DNA from: Chondrosia reniformis
Taxonomy: Eukaryota; Porifera; Demospongiae; Chondrillida; Chondrillidae
Length of the DNA: 64,000 nucleotides
Direction of reading: 5' to 3'
Assembly: GCA_947172415.1 (NCBI GenBank)
Contig: OX359191.1
Coordinates: 5,456,001 to 5,520,000, forward strand
The notes under the pieces: model-generated
The model's database searches: none
The model's input: the letters and a program-made list of their open reading frames with translations, nothing else
What the model was told of the DNA's origin: nothing
Made by a program: the position numbers and the translations under genes
Shown: piece after piece, positions 37,465 through 49,650 of the stretch
Layout: each line of letters begins with the position of its first letter
Position numbering within the stretch: position 1 is the stretch's first letter

Positions 37465-37965
37465 CTCTTTGAGAAGACAGTAGACCTTTCTTTTAGTAGA
37501 ATACGTTCAATTACAGAAACGTTAAACTGAGTGACAGTATCTCAAGTCATCACCAGCTAGTTTGCCAGCGAAATGTAACCTCGGTATAGGCTAAGCAAGT
37601 TTAGGAAGTAGGAAATCTTAACTATACATCGGTTTCAGGAAGCCAGAGTGAATTTACATAATATATACAGCATGCATTATAGCCCACTTAATCCGAACTC
37701 GCTTAATTCTAATATAATAATATGCATTATTTCCAATTGAATTATCTATTAATTGGATGGTTCATCTTTCGACTTTTTATTAAGACTGGGCTACACTTAT
37801 ATACACAAGTGGTAAATGTGTTCCTAAATGGATAGTGCAAAAAATTCAACGAAACTCAACAACTTTAGAATACAGCCTAATATACACATGCAGCTGTGTT
37901 CTTGAAAATTATATGTTCAGCTATAATAGGTATTCAAAGAAAATGCTGACTTTTGTTAGGAGGAT

Positions 37966-37996
<31 letters not shown>

Positions 37997-40550
37997 ATAT
38001 TCATGTATATGTCTACATATAGGTATGAAAGGGTACAGTCTAATTGCACTAAAGCCTGTGCAAAAGCAAATAATTATGGGAGATGTTCAGAGTTGAGAAA
38101 CCAGAGCCAACAAGTGATTGCCTCCCAGTCATCCAAAATGACAATGTAATTCCAAAAAACACAGATAGCTGCTCATTTTGGATGACTGTGAGGTGATAAT
38201 TGCTTGCCATTTAATAGGATTTCAGTCTCCCAACCAATTGAAAGATCAGATTTCAGTTACTTGATTGGTTAGATGTATATTATATAACTTCCGAAGATTA
38301 TTTCTATCATGCAAAAATTGACTGTTGATTATGATATGCAGATTAAAGTGAGGTGCATTAATAATACTTGCAATTGGATTCTAAAAATGTTTCTAGTACA
38401 AACACTGCTATTAATGATATTAGGACAAAACAGTCAACAAATGGGGAATCTCTTAAACAAGTAGTAAACACTAGAAAAATTGTAAAATTGCTGGAATTCA
38501 ACACTTTCAGTTTACATTATACTTTACATAAACTGAATTACTATACATATATAGAAATCAAATCATACATACAGAGAAAATGGTCCTCATATTTCATCAG
38601 TTTTAGTACACACAGGTATTTACAATTTAAAAATGGTCCAATGGAAACAGGTGGTAGGAAAATTGAATATACTCTATTCAGTCCTATAGGCTTTCTTTTA
38701 CATAAGAGAAATCATTTACCAAAACCTATTGGTGTAGGTAGTTGATATCAAAAATCATAGAGTGTGGGACAGAACAGTTGTAGTCAAATTAGGAATCTGT
38801 GAGTTGGCTAATAAATTAAGCATATGCACATATAGAATGTAATAGGCTTGATCATTTTTGCATGTATTATACTATTCACAGGAACAAACTTAGTGGATGA
38901 TATATATTAGTAAACAACATGCATAGAAATATTATAGTATAGTTAAGTCAATTATATTTCAATATGCTATATATATATATGTATGGTTAGCCTTATCCTT
39001 ATCCCATGATCTTTTTCATTGCTTTTCCAGATGTTTTAGTCTCTGTTTCTAGCATTAATATTTCAAGCACCTACTTCTAACTTCATTTTTTTCAAATAAG
39101 ATATAAGATTTAGTAGGTTTAATAAATCTGTTAGCCTTCAATGGCAGCTATGTACCAAGATCATTTGGATAATAAGATTTGAAAAGTGTATTTTAGTTTT
39201 TGTAAATTTAAAGATTCCCAATGCTGGAAGATCCATTGACAGTAAGAAAAATGAAAAGTGGTTATAAAGTTAGTTGCATGTATATGGAGTCACTTGAGAG
39301 AGTGAGAAAGTTAAACTAGAAAAAGTATACGATAGCATACTAAGATTCCCCATTGTATGTATATACGTACGTACGTATAATATTGTAAGATACATGGATG
39401 TATTGAATAAGACTAGTCTTAAAAGATCTACAGAAGGAAATGTGTGATTATGAATGCAGCATTTGGCGGCTTCATCAAAAGAATCCGTAAACTACTTCAT
39501 CCACAATTTTGCAAGGCTGGCAATTATTGAAGTGACACTTAATATTCAAAGCATGCCTTTGAAGCATTTATTTTATAACCCAATGTCTAACGCATACCAT
39601 TTGTATATTCTGCAAAGTAACACAAGATCTGAAATTAAGGACCTTTTACTTATGTGCCTAATCAGTCCATACCACTAGAGAGTTCATATGAAGTATCAGT
39701 ACTTATTCTACAATTGATGTTCACAGAAAATCTATAGCAACACAAATAATCAGCATTTTCAAAATGATATAGACTACTTTGTACTTTCTATCTACAGCAT
39801 CTCCAGTCCAACTCCAACTTGGAATCCAGACATTAATCTGAATATAAACAAAGACGTAGCAGTAGAAGTACAGCAACAAAGAAGTACACATGTAACAAAG
39901 TGGCTAGCTAGGTTACTAACTGCCAAAAAATTGCAATTTGTATATAGACTGGAGATCAAGTACTCTACTTACAGTACTTAAAAACAAGACAGAAATAGAA
40001 GTGTCATCATCATTGAACTTTGGATATTACCCTCCTGAGGAACACAATGAGTTAATGGGCGGAACCGAAGTTTGCTTAATGGGAACTAGAGTCTCCCCCG
40101 AGCCACTCAAAAGATGGTAGAGCCATAGACAGTTGTTTCGTCCTTATTAGGATTGATCAATATGGCAACTGATGGAACTTATAGTGGCTATAGTTCCCCT
40201 ATTTTTTTCCAAATGGAAGTATCTCTGAAATGGCTCAGTGAAGGAGCCCTATTGGGAGGTGAAATCAGCGACTCTGGGTTTGATTCATAGCAAGAGGTAC
40301 ATAGACATGTTGTATTTTCCTATCATTCATGATCAGTTGAGGATAATACAAATGGCTTGAGTGATGTTAAAGTGTAAAGGTATACATATCTACGTACAGG
40401 CAGTATAGCAATACAAGAGTAAATTTTAAAAGTGCTAAGTTCATCCTCGTTTAAGTTTCTATAATTTACAAAAATGTTTCACAGATTACAGTCATATGCA
40501 TGTTGCTATTAAATTGTATGTTTTCAGTATACCTTATAACATGTATTAGT
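37465..40550. other. AT-rich region upstream of the receptor, no gene supported
   Basis: The receptor promoter must lie just above 37464. No TATA or initiator stands out. The rest is AT-rich with microsatellites (37976-37995, 39357-39378). A weakly coding-like stretch at 39797-40120 (PTWNPDINLNINKD, KWLARLLTAKKL) has no recognised family. A possible SINE head (TGGCTCAGTGAAGGAGC and GGGTTTGATTC) is at about 40230-40300. Confidence 0.5.
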
Positions 40551-40579
40551 ACAATTGCTTCCAGATCTGTTCTTACTTG

Positions 40580-41390
40580 TCATTCTTCCAATACCAAATA
40601 GGCCATTAGTTCTATGGTTGCTATGCCAACCCTTAGTATCAGTCCACTTCCCTTGGGTTTAATCTAAGACTTCCCAGGTCCTTCAATTTCTTCATGTCTA
40701 TATATAAGTAAATAAACATAAGTTAAAATGTACATATGCTCATGCTCTACATGGCCTGCCAAAATGTCGCAAGCGATTATATATAGCTATTACTGAAGAA
40801 TAAGTTTTAAATAAATACGTAATAAAAATAAACAATATGTTTCTACTTTTGGTTCTTGCATTCTATGATTACCTCTCTCTGTGGGTACAAGTGTTTTTAT
40901 ATTTCAAATTTATTATCTGATCAGAGAAGAGTTTCAAACAAAATAGACTAGTTTATGATCCTCAGTATTGTTTGTTTATAGACCACTGGATATTTGGTGC
41001 ATTGAATAATTAGCTAATTATAAAGTAATGGGCATAACCTGTTGATATTAGATTTCCTGCATTCACAAATCCATGTCCTTTGAGATGCTGTCCTGTCAAC
41101 CAACTCATAACAGGAAGTGGTACATACAAGTGGCTACCAACAGCCCAATAGGCCTCTCCTCCAACACTCCAGTCTAATGGAAACAGGTTCACAGGCATAG
41201 CCTATACTTCTAACTGATTTCAGTCTATATAGTTAGTGTATACATAGTGTTGTGTATAATGATATATAGGGACTTTCATTTTACATGAAGTCAGTGTGTT
41301 CCTAGTTAAATGCATTAAATGGCTGCATGTATGGGTCCAAGTCCCCACATTCTAAATCCTCTCACTGCAGTTGGACCACCAAGGAAGAAC
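40580..41390 (-). pseudogene. SAMM50: SAMM50-like fragment (outer-membrane beta-barrel assembly)
   Basis: Three minus-strand stretches read like the C-terminal barrel of SAM50/SAMM50 in the right order. The first begins after an acceptor at 41391: FFLGGPTAVRGFRMWGLGP (compare the family's LGGP..VRGF). The second is a clean exon-like block 41201-41039: VGGEAYWAVGSHLYVPLP and GHGFVNAGNLIS, with a good acceptor and donor. The third is near 40580-40650: SGLILRVGIATIELMAY (compare GIVLRLGNIARLELNYC), which runs straight into a stop. The first stretch reaches a stop without a proper donor, and I see no N-terminal POTRA part. It is therefore most likely a decayed 3' gene fragment. In the intact family the protein inserts beta-barrel proteins into the mitochondrial outer membrane. 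Confidence 0.6.
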
Positions 41391-41530
41391 CTGAAAAGAG
41401 CAGCAACTTGATTCAGAGAAGTGACAAGTAGTATAATGACTGACCTGTCACTGATGCAGCTTGTGCAGTTAAATGGCCTTAACAGTCCTCCCAAAAAAGA
41501 AAAGGAAGTTGTCTACATACATTGCATGTA

Positions 41531-42035
41531 CAATGGAACCTCACAAATGCGACCACCTTTGGGACCACATTTTTTGGTCTTAATTTTGAGGTGGTCCTAA
41601 TTCTGAAATTATTACGTACATGTACACGTAGGAAATATCTGTCAACAAAATGGCGGACGCTCGGCTGGCTTTCGTTTTCTACCTTAAAAATAAGCTTTTT
41701 CTTCCTTAACGTCGAGCATTGAACCAGCGAAAGGGATTTAGAAAGCACTTTTACTAAGGTAAAGCTTGCACAAACGTTTTCTATGAGATATGGCATTGGC
41801 GACGACCGGAATTCGAACTTTGTTTTCACACCTGGTCGTTATACCGAGATTATTTGCCGGTTATTTTAATAATATCGGTCCGAAAATAGTGGTCGTAAAA
41901 GTGAATTCCGAGGTGGTCGCTTTTCTGAACACCTAAAGTACAGCGCGAGATACAAGAATTACTCGGGACCAAAAAAATTGTTGCAATTTTGAGGTGGTCT
42001 TAATACTGAGGTGGTCGTTAAGCGAGGTTCCACTG
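41531..42035. mobile_element. Non-autonomous pogo/Tigger-like DNA element
   Basis: 505 bp with terminal inverted repeats: CAATGGAACCTCACAAATGC at the left and the complement of CAGTGGAACCTCGCTTAACG at the right, each continued by GACCACC. TA dinucleotides flank both ends (41529-41530, 42036-42037), as expected for target duplication in this superfamily. Internal GAGGTGGTC motifs repeat near both ends. No transposase frame. Confidence 0.8.
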
Positions 42036-42069
42036 TACTGTAATACCAAAAGTTTAATTCCTTTTGAGT

Positions 42070-43100
42070 TACAGTGAGCGAAGAAGATGAAGATGAAGAT
42101 GAAGAAGAAGAAAACGAAAATGGGATATTTCAAAGTTCGTTCATTTGCCAGTGGAACGCGGTCGCTTGCCTTAAAAGGCCAGTTTATAGCATGTTGTAGC
42201 ATGGCTGGTCTATTTATAACTACGTATACAGAGTTTTTTCAGCAGTTTTCAGCCAATTTTGGATTTTCGCTCCTATACAAATGTATAGGGAAAACGAAAC
42301 AACCGGTACTATCCCTACAAAAAGAGTACTACCGTACTCTCTGATAGTGTAAATACCTACGTATGTCTACGTATACTACTAATGAAAATTATGTTTCAAG
42401 ATACAGTTAATACCGAAAATTAAATACTAGGGCATACACTGAGGTGCAGAAGAAGCCTCGCTGTGAGGTCTGACAGTCTGAAGTGTATATGTAGCCCTGA
42501 AGAGTGATCAGAGCACACATATGTAATGCTATTCCAGACAGACTAAGCGCACAAAGCAAGATGACTACAGCTACGCCCCCCTGTACAGCTGCTGGCCGTT
42601 GGCACAAACACAGGTCCAGCGAGGAAGCATTCCCAGCGTGAAACGATATCTCAACGATCTGAGCCGATGTGTAGCCACTGCGGGCAATAAGCTCCTTGTG
42701 CGCTCGTGGCAATCACGCGTAAACTATTTACATATTCCTTCGCTAATCCGTCTGGCTAGTTATACGCATGCGCAAGTGGCTAGCCAGGTGTGATCTGTCT
42801 CTAGTGTGAACAAAGCGGACAAAGTTGTTCCGTGAGTATCCCAGTTCTATCAAGCGGTTCTTGGTTTTTAGTAGCTACGTCAGATTTGGAATGGCTACTG
42901 GTGGTAGAAAGCGGGCATATGATGAATTTTCGGACGTTACTGCAGTAGACCATGAAACAGATGGAGAAATCACCCAGCACATTTGATGTTTCGGCTTTGA
43001 CGAGCACTGCAAGCAATGAAGTTACACTTAATCAGTCCTCCGCGAGTCCGCGTGCCTCTTGCGCAACTGAGGTGTCGCGATGTAAATGCTACGGATATAG
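42070..43100 (+). other. CpG-rich island with gene-like fragments
   Basis: This stretch is clearly richer in CpG than its surroundings, especially 42570-43090. A possible exon begins after an acceptor-like gttacag near 42073 (SEEDEDEDEEEENENG). An ATG near 42892 opens MATGGRKRAYDEFSDV and, in a shifted frame from about 42960, SPSTFDVSALTSTASNEV. It ends where repeat A begins near 43105. I recognise no family. It could be the 5' end of a lost or interrupted gene together with its promoter. Confidence 0.35.
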
Positions 43101-43104
43101 ATAT

Positions 43105-43752
43105 ATATACAGTACAAGTTACAATATACTAAGGTAATCTAATATAAATAATATAATATAATATAATTAAATAATTCATATGGCTCCAAGAAAGGACCTA
43201 GAAACAAAATGGGCACATCATCATAAAGTTTAGGGTATAAAACTCATTTTAAATTGAAGGGATTTTTTATTTAGGCCTCCGTTTGTTAGAAAACGGAGGA
43301 CAAAGTCTGCATATAAAATGCCATAGGACTATAGAAAACCTATGGGAAATTTATATTGAAACCAAGTGTTATATTAATAAAAATTTTCAATTGGTCAGAT
43401 AACTGTGAAACCGACATATATCATGGTACAAGTGTATGACAAACGTATGGCGAAGTTTTGCTTAATTAAATGAGCAAAATAATCAAGATATAACGAAGAA
43501 TTCAAGGTTACGATTGCGCAATCTCGTGATGTATTATGATGTTTCTCTAGGGCGTCACCAACACCTCTCGTATGTCGCTCCGTAAACATTTAGTGAATCT
43601 TGTGACGTTGCGAAAACGTCACCGCCTCGTTGCTAAAGAAGATCATCCTTTCGTGAACGGCTATGACAAGTCGACGCTCTCCTACGAGAAGGAGCTAGCG
43701 AACAGGCGAGTTGTAGCGAAGGTTAGATAAAGCGTTTTTGTATACGTCCCCG
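43105..43752 (+). repeat. Dispersed composite repeat A, copy 2
   Basis: Second copy of the element at 33990-34615. Near its end an ATG at 43571 opens a 52-codon frame ending 43729 (MSLRKHLVNLVTLRKRHRLV, later DHPFVNGYDKSTLSYEKELA). The DNA is alignable in copy 1 but not in one frame. The stretch between this and the palindrome (43753-44190) holds a foldback pair TAAAGCCTTGTTGA/TCAACAAGGCTTTA around 43922-44065. Confidence 0.75.
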
Positions 43753-44190
43753 TCAAGTTTGAGGCAGAGTTTTTCCTATATTGATGCGAAAGACTGAATT
43801 CGTTTGGTCGACCGTATTACTTTGGTAATTGAAGCTCTATCTTCTCTTCTTACACCTTTTGTTCATATTTTTACTTGTCCATGTGTAGGAATTAGGAGTG
43901 TTTGTTGCGATCATTATGAGAATAAAGCCTTGTTGAGCTTCAGGAACACGAATTTACTAATTTACTACTTGATATTCCCATTCCTGTATTACTAATGAAG
44001 ACTTCCGGGTTGAAACGTCCAGAATTAGTAAATTTATGTTACTGATGTTCAACAAGGCTTTATTCTTATCCATGTGTGTACGTTTTCCATGTGTACAGTA
44101 GAATCTCATAACGAAATTGCTCATAGTGAATGTCTTAAGTATAGTGAGGCTAATTACACTCAAGTACACTACACAGTGAAAGTTACTGGC

Positions 44191-45194
44191 AATATTAAAA
44201 TTACAATCAAGTACTACACAGTACAAGTTACAAATTTAAGAGGGCCAAGTGACTATACAATATTAAAATTACAATCAATAACTAGCTACACATGCAGTGC
44301 AAGTTACAAATTTAAAGAGATCCAAGTGACCCCTAGGATAATCAGTATTTTAAACAGTACAAGACTTTAGTCACACTAGTACTGTTGCAGGCTTTGAAAT
44401 CCTCAACTACTGCATAGAGAGTAGTAGTTGATACAGATCATCCAATTGCAAGGTAGAACACATGGCCTACCAATTACCTTTTCACACCTTAGTATAGACT
44501 GAAGATGATGCATCTGCATGCCATATATCAACAAAGGCTCCAGTATTAAAGGGATCTCAGCTAATAACCACAGCAGATTTGATTTGTCTTGTGAGGGAGC
44601 TAAGAACACCGACGGTTGGTCGCATGCATTCACATAATCAACAGGGTTAGAGACCATTTTGTAACTTGTACACAAGGGACATCACATACGTATATAAAGG
44701 CCTTGGCCTTTGTGTACAAGTTACAAAATGGTCTCTAACCCTGTTGATTATGTGAATACATGCGACCAACCGTCGGTATTCTTAGCTCCCTCACAAGACA
44801 AATCAAATCTGCTGTGGTTATTAGCTGAGACCCCTTTAATACTGGAGCCTTTGTTGATATATGGCATGCAGATGCATCATCTTCAGTCTATACTAAGGTG
44901 TGAAAAGGTAATTGGTAGGCCATGTGTTCTACCTTGCAATTGGATGATCTGTATCAACTACTACTCTCTATGCAGTAGTTGAGGATTTCAAAGCCTGCAA
45001 CAGTACTAGTGTGACTAAAGTCTTGTACTGTTTAAAATACTGATTATCCTAGGGGTCACTTGGATCTCTTTAAATTTGTAACTTGCACTGCATGTGTAGC
45101 TAGTTATTGATTGTAATTTTAATATTGTATAGTCACTTGGCCCTCTTAAATTTGTAACTTGTACTGTGTAGTACTTGATTGTAATTTTAATATT
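44191..45194. repeat. Large near-perfect palindrome, 485-bp arms, 34-bp spacer
   Basis: Left arm 44191-44675 and right arm 44710-45194 are exact mirror positions (sums equal 89385), so no indel separates them. The reading frames of the inner halves differ at two residues out of 90 and those of the outer parts I compared are identical, which implies about 99% identity. Each arm contains repeat B and a short internal tandem of AATATTAAAATTACAATCAA. The same repeat-B sequence occurs singly at 34628-34870. Confidence 0.92.
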
Positions 45195-45844
45195 ATATAT
45201 ATATACATACATACAGACGCACGGTGAGACTGGCATCCAGATTACTTGCCTCGCCTTCCGGCTCGGCAATTAAAACTACAAACTACAATATATGCGATAT
45301 AATCTATATGGAAACACATTTTTCATAATTACAGTATGTATACCTGGCCAGTACACAAACATAAATATTAGCTGCATTTGACCTTAATAATTGCATTAAC
45401 GCCTTTTTGTGTCCAAACGTGTACATACATTGGTCTACGGACTGTCCTTCAATTAGGCACAGAAAAACAGGTTATAAACATTGAATAACAATAGCAGCTG
45501 TGACACATACTAGTTCAGAGTAAATTTCATTGAACACTTCAGTTTGTATTTCCATCTTTCCAAAAGAAACATTTCCACCTAAACCAGCCAATTCCTATAG
45601 CAAACATAAGGTTACAATAATCCATACATCAAGCTACGTAACTGCCCACAGCAAACAAGAAATTAATACATAAAGAAAACCCTTTTACAGCAACTAGAGC
45701 CAATAATAGTAAACAGAAATGATGGTTACTGTACATTACATAATATTTATCCCAATAAAATGCAAACAAGCAGTCTAAGAATACTAGATATAGTACTGGT
45801 GCCATTTATCATTAATCAATCAAATAGTTTATCCTCTTTGCTGC

Positions 45845-46550
45845 GGTTATAGCTAGCAAACAGTCACAGAGATCCTTGAAGACAAACACCCTAATGCCAA
45901 CCCTGCTTATGCTGATGCCATCCTGATTGTGCCTAATGAAGAGCTACCTAGCAATGATTTCCACCCAATCCTCTTTGACAGCATCACATTTCCACCCAAT
46001 CCTCTTTGACAGCATCACAGCAGAAGACATTTGAACATCTGCCTTACACACAGAGGGTGCTACTGACCCGTCAGGATTAGATACAATGAAAACTGGAGAC
46101 ACCTATGCACTGCATTTGGTCGGGGCTTTAATGACCTCTGCTGTACCTTGGCTGCCTTTGCCAGAAGGATCAGTACCACCTATTTCAACCCAATAGGCTT
46201 GACGGCATACACAGCCTGCGGCTTTATTCCCCTAGACAAGTGTCCGGGCATACTACCAATTGGGATTGGTTAAGTCTGCTGCAGGATCATAGGGAAGGTC
46301 ATTATGAAGTGCGCCAAACAGGACCTCCAGAGTGCCGTGGGCTCTCTCCAGCTATGTACTGGACAAGATGCAATCTGCGAAGCTGTGGTTCATGCCATGG
46401 CACACATTTATGCTGAAGATGACACTGAAGCCATGATTTTTGTTGATGCTGCAAATGTATTCAATAGACAGAACAGACAAGTTGCCCTGTGTACCATTCA
46501 AGCTATCTTCCCGGCCCTTACCCCTATCCTGATCAACACCTGCATATAAT
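45845..46550 (+). mobile_element. Fossil retroelement fragment with reverse-transcriptase similarity
   Basis: Translated pieces resemble the polymerase region of a retroelement (FIPLDKCPG, then DLQSAVGSLQLCTGQDA, then AMIFVDAANVFNRQNRQ). It is a partial, old, broken copy with several breaks; the exact class cannot be settled from this piece. It ends directly at the start of segmental-duplication copy 2. The region 45195-45844 before it is AT-rich and shows no gene. Confidence 0.65.
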
Positions 46551-46825
46551 GATATTCCTTGCATAGCTAAATACATTTCTTGACTTTTGTCTAGTCACCT
46601 GATCAGATTGTAATACACAGGCATGTACATAAATCTTACTGTACACTCTCTTGCATAATTAAAATACTTACATATGTATGTACATACGTACATTCCATTT
46701 ATATATGGACATACATATATTCCATCTATATATGTACATACATACATTCCATTCATATATGTACAAATATATAAATATACGTATATTCCAACCAGAAACC
46801 ATATTATGTTTAACTGCATTTGGAG

Positions 46826-46986
46826 CAATTGAAGTTCGGTTTTCTAACAAAACTCCGAGGACCATAGAAGGCAAAGTAGTTTCCATTGGTGTTGAACTTT
46901 CAGGAGCAATTTTTACTAAAAATCTGAGATTTAACATATTTTGTTTGAGGCTGAATTTACAAACCAAGTTCATGAATTATTTTCTG
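46826..46986 (+). pseudogene. Remnant of Calx-beta gene exon 4
   Basis: Aligns with 9483-9644. It keeps the acceptor (ttggag) and donor (TTTTCTG|gtgaga) surroundings but is one base shorter (ttttgtttgagg against ttttgctttgagg), shifting the frame. No exons 1-3 exist upstream and exon 5 is deleted, so it cannot make the protein. Confidence 0.85.
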
Positions 46987-46989
46987 GTG

Positions 46990-48044
46990 AGATGTACAGT
47001 ACATATGCATACATACATACAATTTGCACAGGAGGAAGAGGAGAATTTATCCTCCTAAGAGTACATAACATACTATGTACGTATGTTATCTGGATATTGG
47101 TAAAATATACATATGTATATACTCCTCCTCCTCCTCTTTACTCCTTATCCATTGCGGATGTTGGGCGGGATCTAGAAACAGGATACTATCACATGGTGGC
47201 AGATTAGGAGTGGTGGATAGCGGCTCGCCATGTGGCACGGTCCTTCACCATGTATATACTACAATACAAGCATCCTCCCTGGCACTGAACAAAACCTCTG
47301 TCTGTTAAACACCCTGCCAGTGACCTGTAAATCCACCATGGATTGGCCTATTCTTTACTGATCTTTTCAGCATTGTTATAGCATGTCACATTAATAAAAT
47401 CAATGTTAACACATTTACCTTATATTTTAGGAAGAGATTATTTTAAATTAGTATCAATTAAAACTGTATGGCCAGAAATTTAGGTTAGAAATTTATTTTG
47501 GCAGATTGGCAGTTTTGAGAGCAATCTACCAATATATATTTCAAACACCAAACTACACTGAAATGTATAGAACAACTGTCTTGTCAGTGAAATTGCCAAA
47601 GTAATATCCGCCAAATGCCATAATTTGAGCAACCTGTCAAACATTCTTCCCACCAGCTATATATGGTATGTAATCTAAAACACCGTATTCCAAAAATTAT
47701 GATTAAAGCTTAATTACCTTAAAAATGATAAGCAAAAAATGATCAATCATCAGGAAGGTATTACTCCAAACCAGCCACGTGACCAAAGTCAAATCTTGGC
47801 TGGGGACCAAAGTCCTATTACATTGGCAACCAGCGATCGCCTCCCAGTCATCTAAGATGGAAAAAAATCATCAAAGAACCACAGACAGATGTTTTGTCTC
47901 CATTTGAGCTAATCAGTGTGGTACTTAACCTTTGTACAGCTCAGTGCAATTATTTTACCATAAAAATGACAACCAATTATATTTCAACTTAATTAAGCCA
48001 ACACATCAACGCTATCATAAAAGTGATGTCCATATGAGTACATA
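46990..48044. other. Intergenic DNA of copy 2
   Basis: Corresponds to 10379-11212 of copy 1, with an added segment of about 140 bp near 47115-47255 (CTCCTCCTCCTCCT run, then GGATGTTGGGCGGGATC and TGGTGGATAGCGGCTCGCC), which looks like a separate repeat insertion. No gene is supported. Confidence 0.55.
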
Positions 48045-49104
48045 TTATGAAACAGTTCTGACATTCTGATGAAGGGGTTTCACTCTTATATTTCTTGAAA
48101 GACCAACTCTCATGGAAGAACTGGTAATTCCATTAGGCAAATTAACAATACCTAACCCTACTCCCGAACCTTTGGATAACTTAATCGCATCCAACCTTGA
48201 TCCTGTTCTTTGATTGACTTTACACCATCCAAACCCTTTTCAGAGCTGAAAGACTTCTTAAGTGCTCTCATACCTGTTCTGGGGCTCCGGACATCTACCA
48301 AAACTTTGACTGGTTTGGTTTTATCACTGCGAGAATTCTTTGTAACTGCAATACCCAGTCCTGCTTTTGTTGTGGAATGCAAAGCTGCAGCATCAAGCTT
48401 TGGTGAAACATCCGTAGTTGTCTTCTTTTTACTACTTCTCCCATTGCCTACACTTGCAAATTACACTATGGATACACGGAATCAGAATCAATCATAAACT
48501 GTAGTAATTAAGCTTGTACCTTTGACCGCAGGTTTAAACACTTTTTGAGATCTAGATTTGCCTGTTTTGGATTTTGAAGATTTGTCCTTTTCATTAGCAT
48601 GATCATCCTCGGTATCTTCACTATCTTTTTCCTTATATTCTGTACACCCACTGCAACTTTTCATCATCATCTGACTGCTGATTCGTTTCATCAGATACAC
48701 CAACTGGAACATCTCTATCATTGGATCCACTATTACTGTCAGAAAAATACTCTTGGGTCAGGGTCCATAGAGAATGCCGGTGCTTTATTAATACGTATAA
48801 GATACTGATCATACTGCCGCTCATCTCTTGAAAGCCTTTACATTAGATTGAACTTCTGATGGGGATATCTCAACATTTGATTTCCTTTTTCATAACTTTT
48901 CTGCCTGCTTTGTTTTTTTAGCTGGATCTGATTGTCTTTTATTCCTTTTGGTAGGTTGATCACTAAAATCATCTGTAAAAGAACGGACACAATCTCAGTA
49001 CTATTGGAAGGTCTATTAGCCCATCAATTTAAGTTCCTATATACAAATGGTACAAACCTTCATCATCCTCTTGAAAACCAGAATAATCTATCTTTGTTTT
49101 ATTC
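48045..49104 (-). pseudogene. RAD51AP1: RAD51AP1, second copy, broken
   Basis: Aligns with exons 2-4 of the intact gene. The 17-nt first exon and its promoter region are missing through a deletion joining sequence equivalent to about 12230 with about 12450. A one-base loss in the last exon (GATCCTGTTC against GATCCTGATTC) and several small indels in the large exon shift the frame. The C-terminal RAD51-binding motif (VGLSRNIRVKPLH) is still readable. This copy keeps an 81-bp in-frame coding-like segment (KPVKVLVDVRSPRTGMRAL) that copy 1 lacks, so the segment is probably ancestral. Confidence 0.8.
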
Positions 49105-49650
49105 CTGTAGGATTTAAAATACACATACAACCCTACCAATCAAACTCTAATTTGTGGTGACAAATCTATGTCATATCCTGCAGTTGCTCCCCCTGGAAGT
49201 GGTACAGGATGTCATGCAACTGGTCAGTTTCTTTTGACCCCTGCAGTCATTTTCTCATGCATATAGTATGAAGGCCAAACCCTCTGGAGTGTATGATAAT
49301 CAACCCATGAATTAATCACATATGTAGATCAAAGATTGATACTTTCCAGATATGCTATGTATATCAAATTGAAGTTTGTCTTAATGCAGAAGATGTAGAT
49401 ATTGTGAACAGTCCAAAAGGATCAGTAAGATAAAGAAGAGTCAATGAAGTTATATTTAATCATTTGTTTGAAATTTTATTTAATCTTGCAAGTGGCTATG
49501 TTTTATGCAATGTAGAGCACATGTTGTATTAATGTGGTGAAGGCATGTAGATTTCAATTGCCATTCGACCACAGAGGCATGGAGTCAAACAGTCGTCATC
49601 CATTTTATACAGATATCACATGTGACAGCTCTTTTTATTGTTTTTGATAA

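Noticed and set aside
38368-38745. 125-codon open frame
   Set aside because: AT-driven composition, no splice context, no recognisable motif.
44403-44982. Two identical divergent protein genes
   Set aside because: They are mirror frames of the palindrome arms, part of repeat B; no gene-like context.
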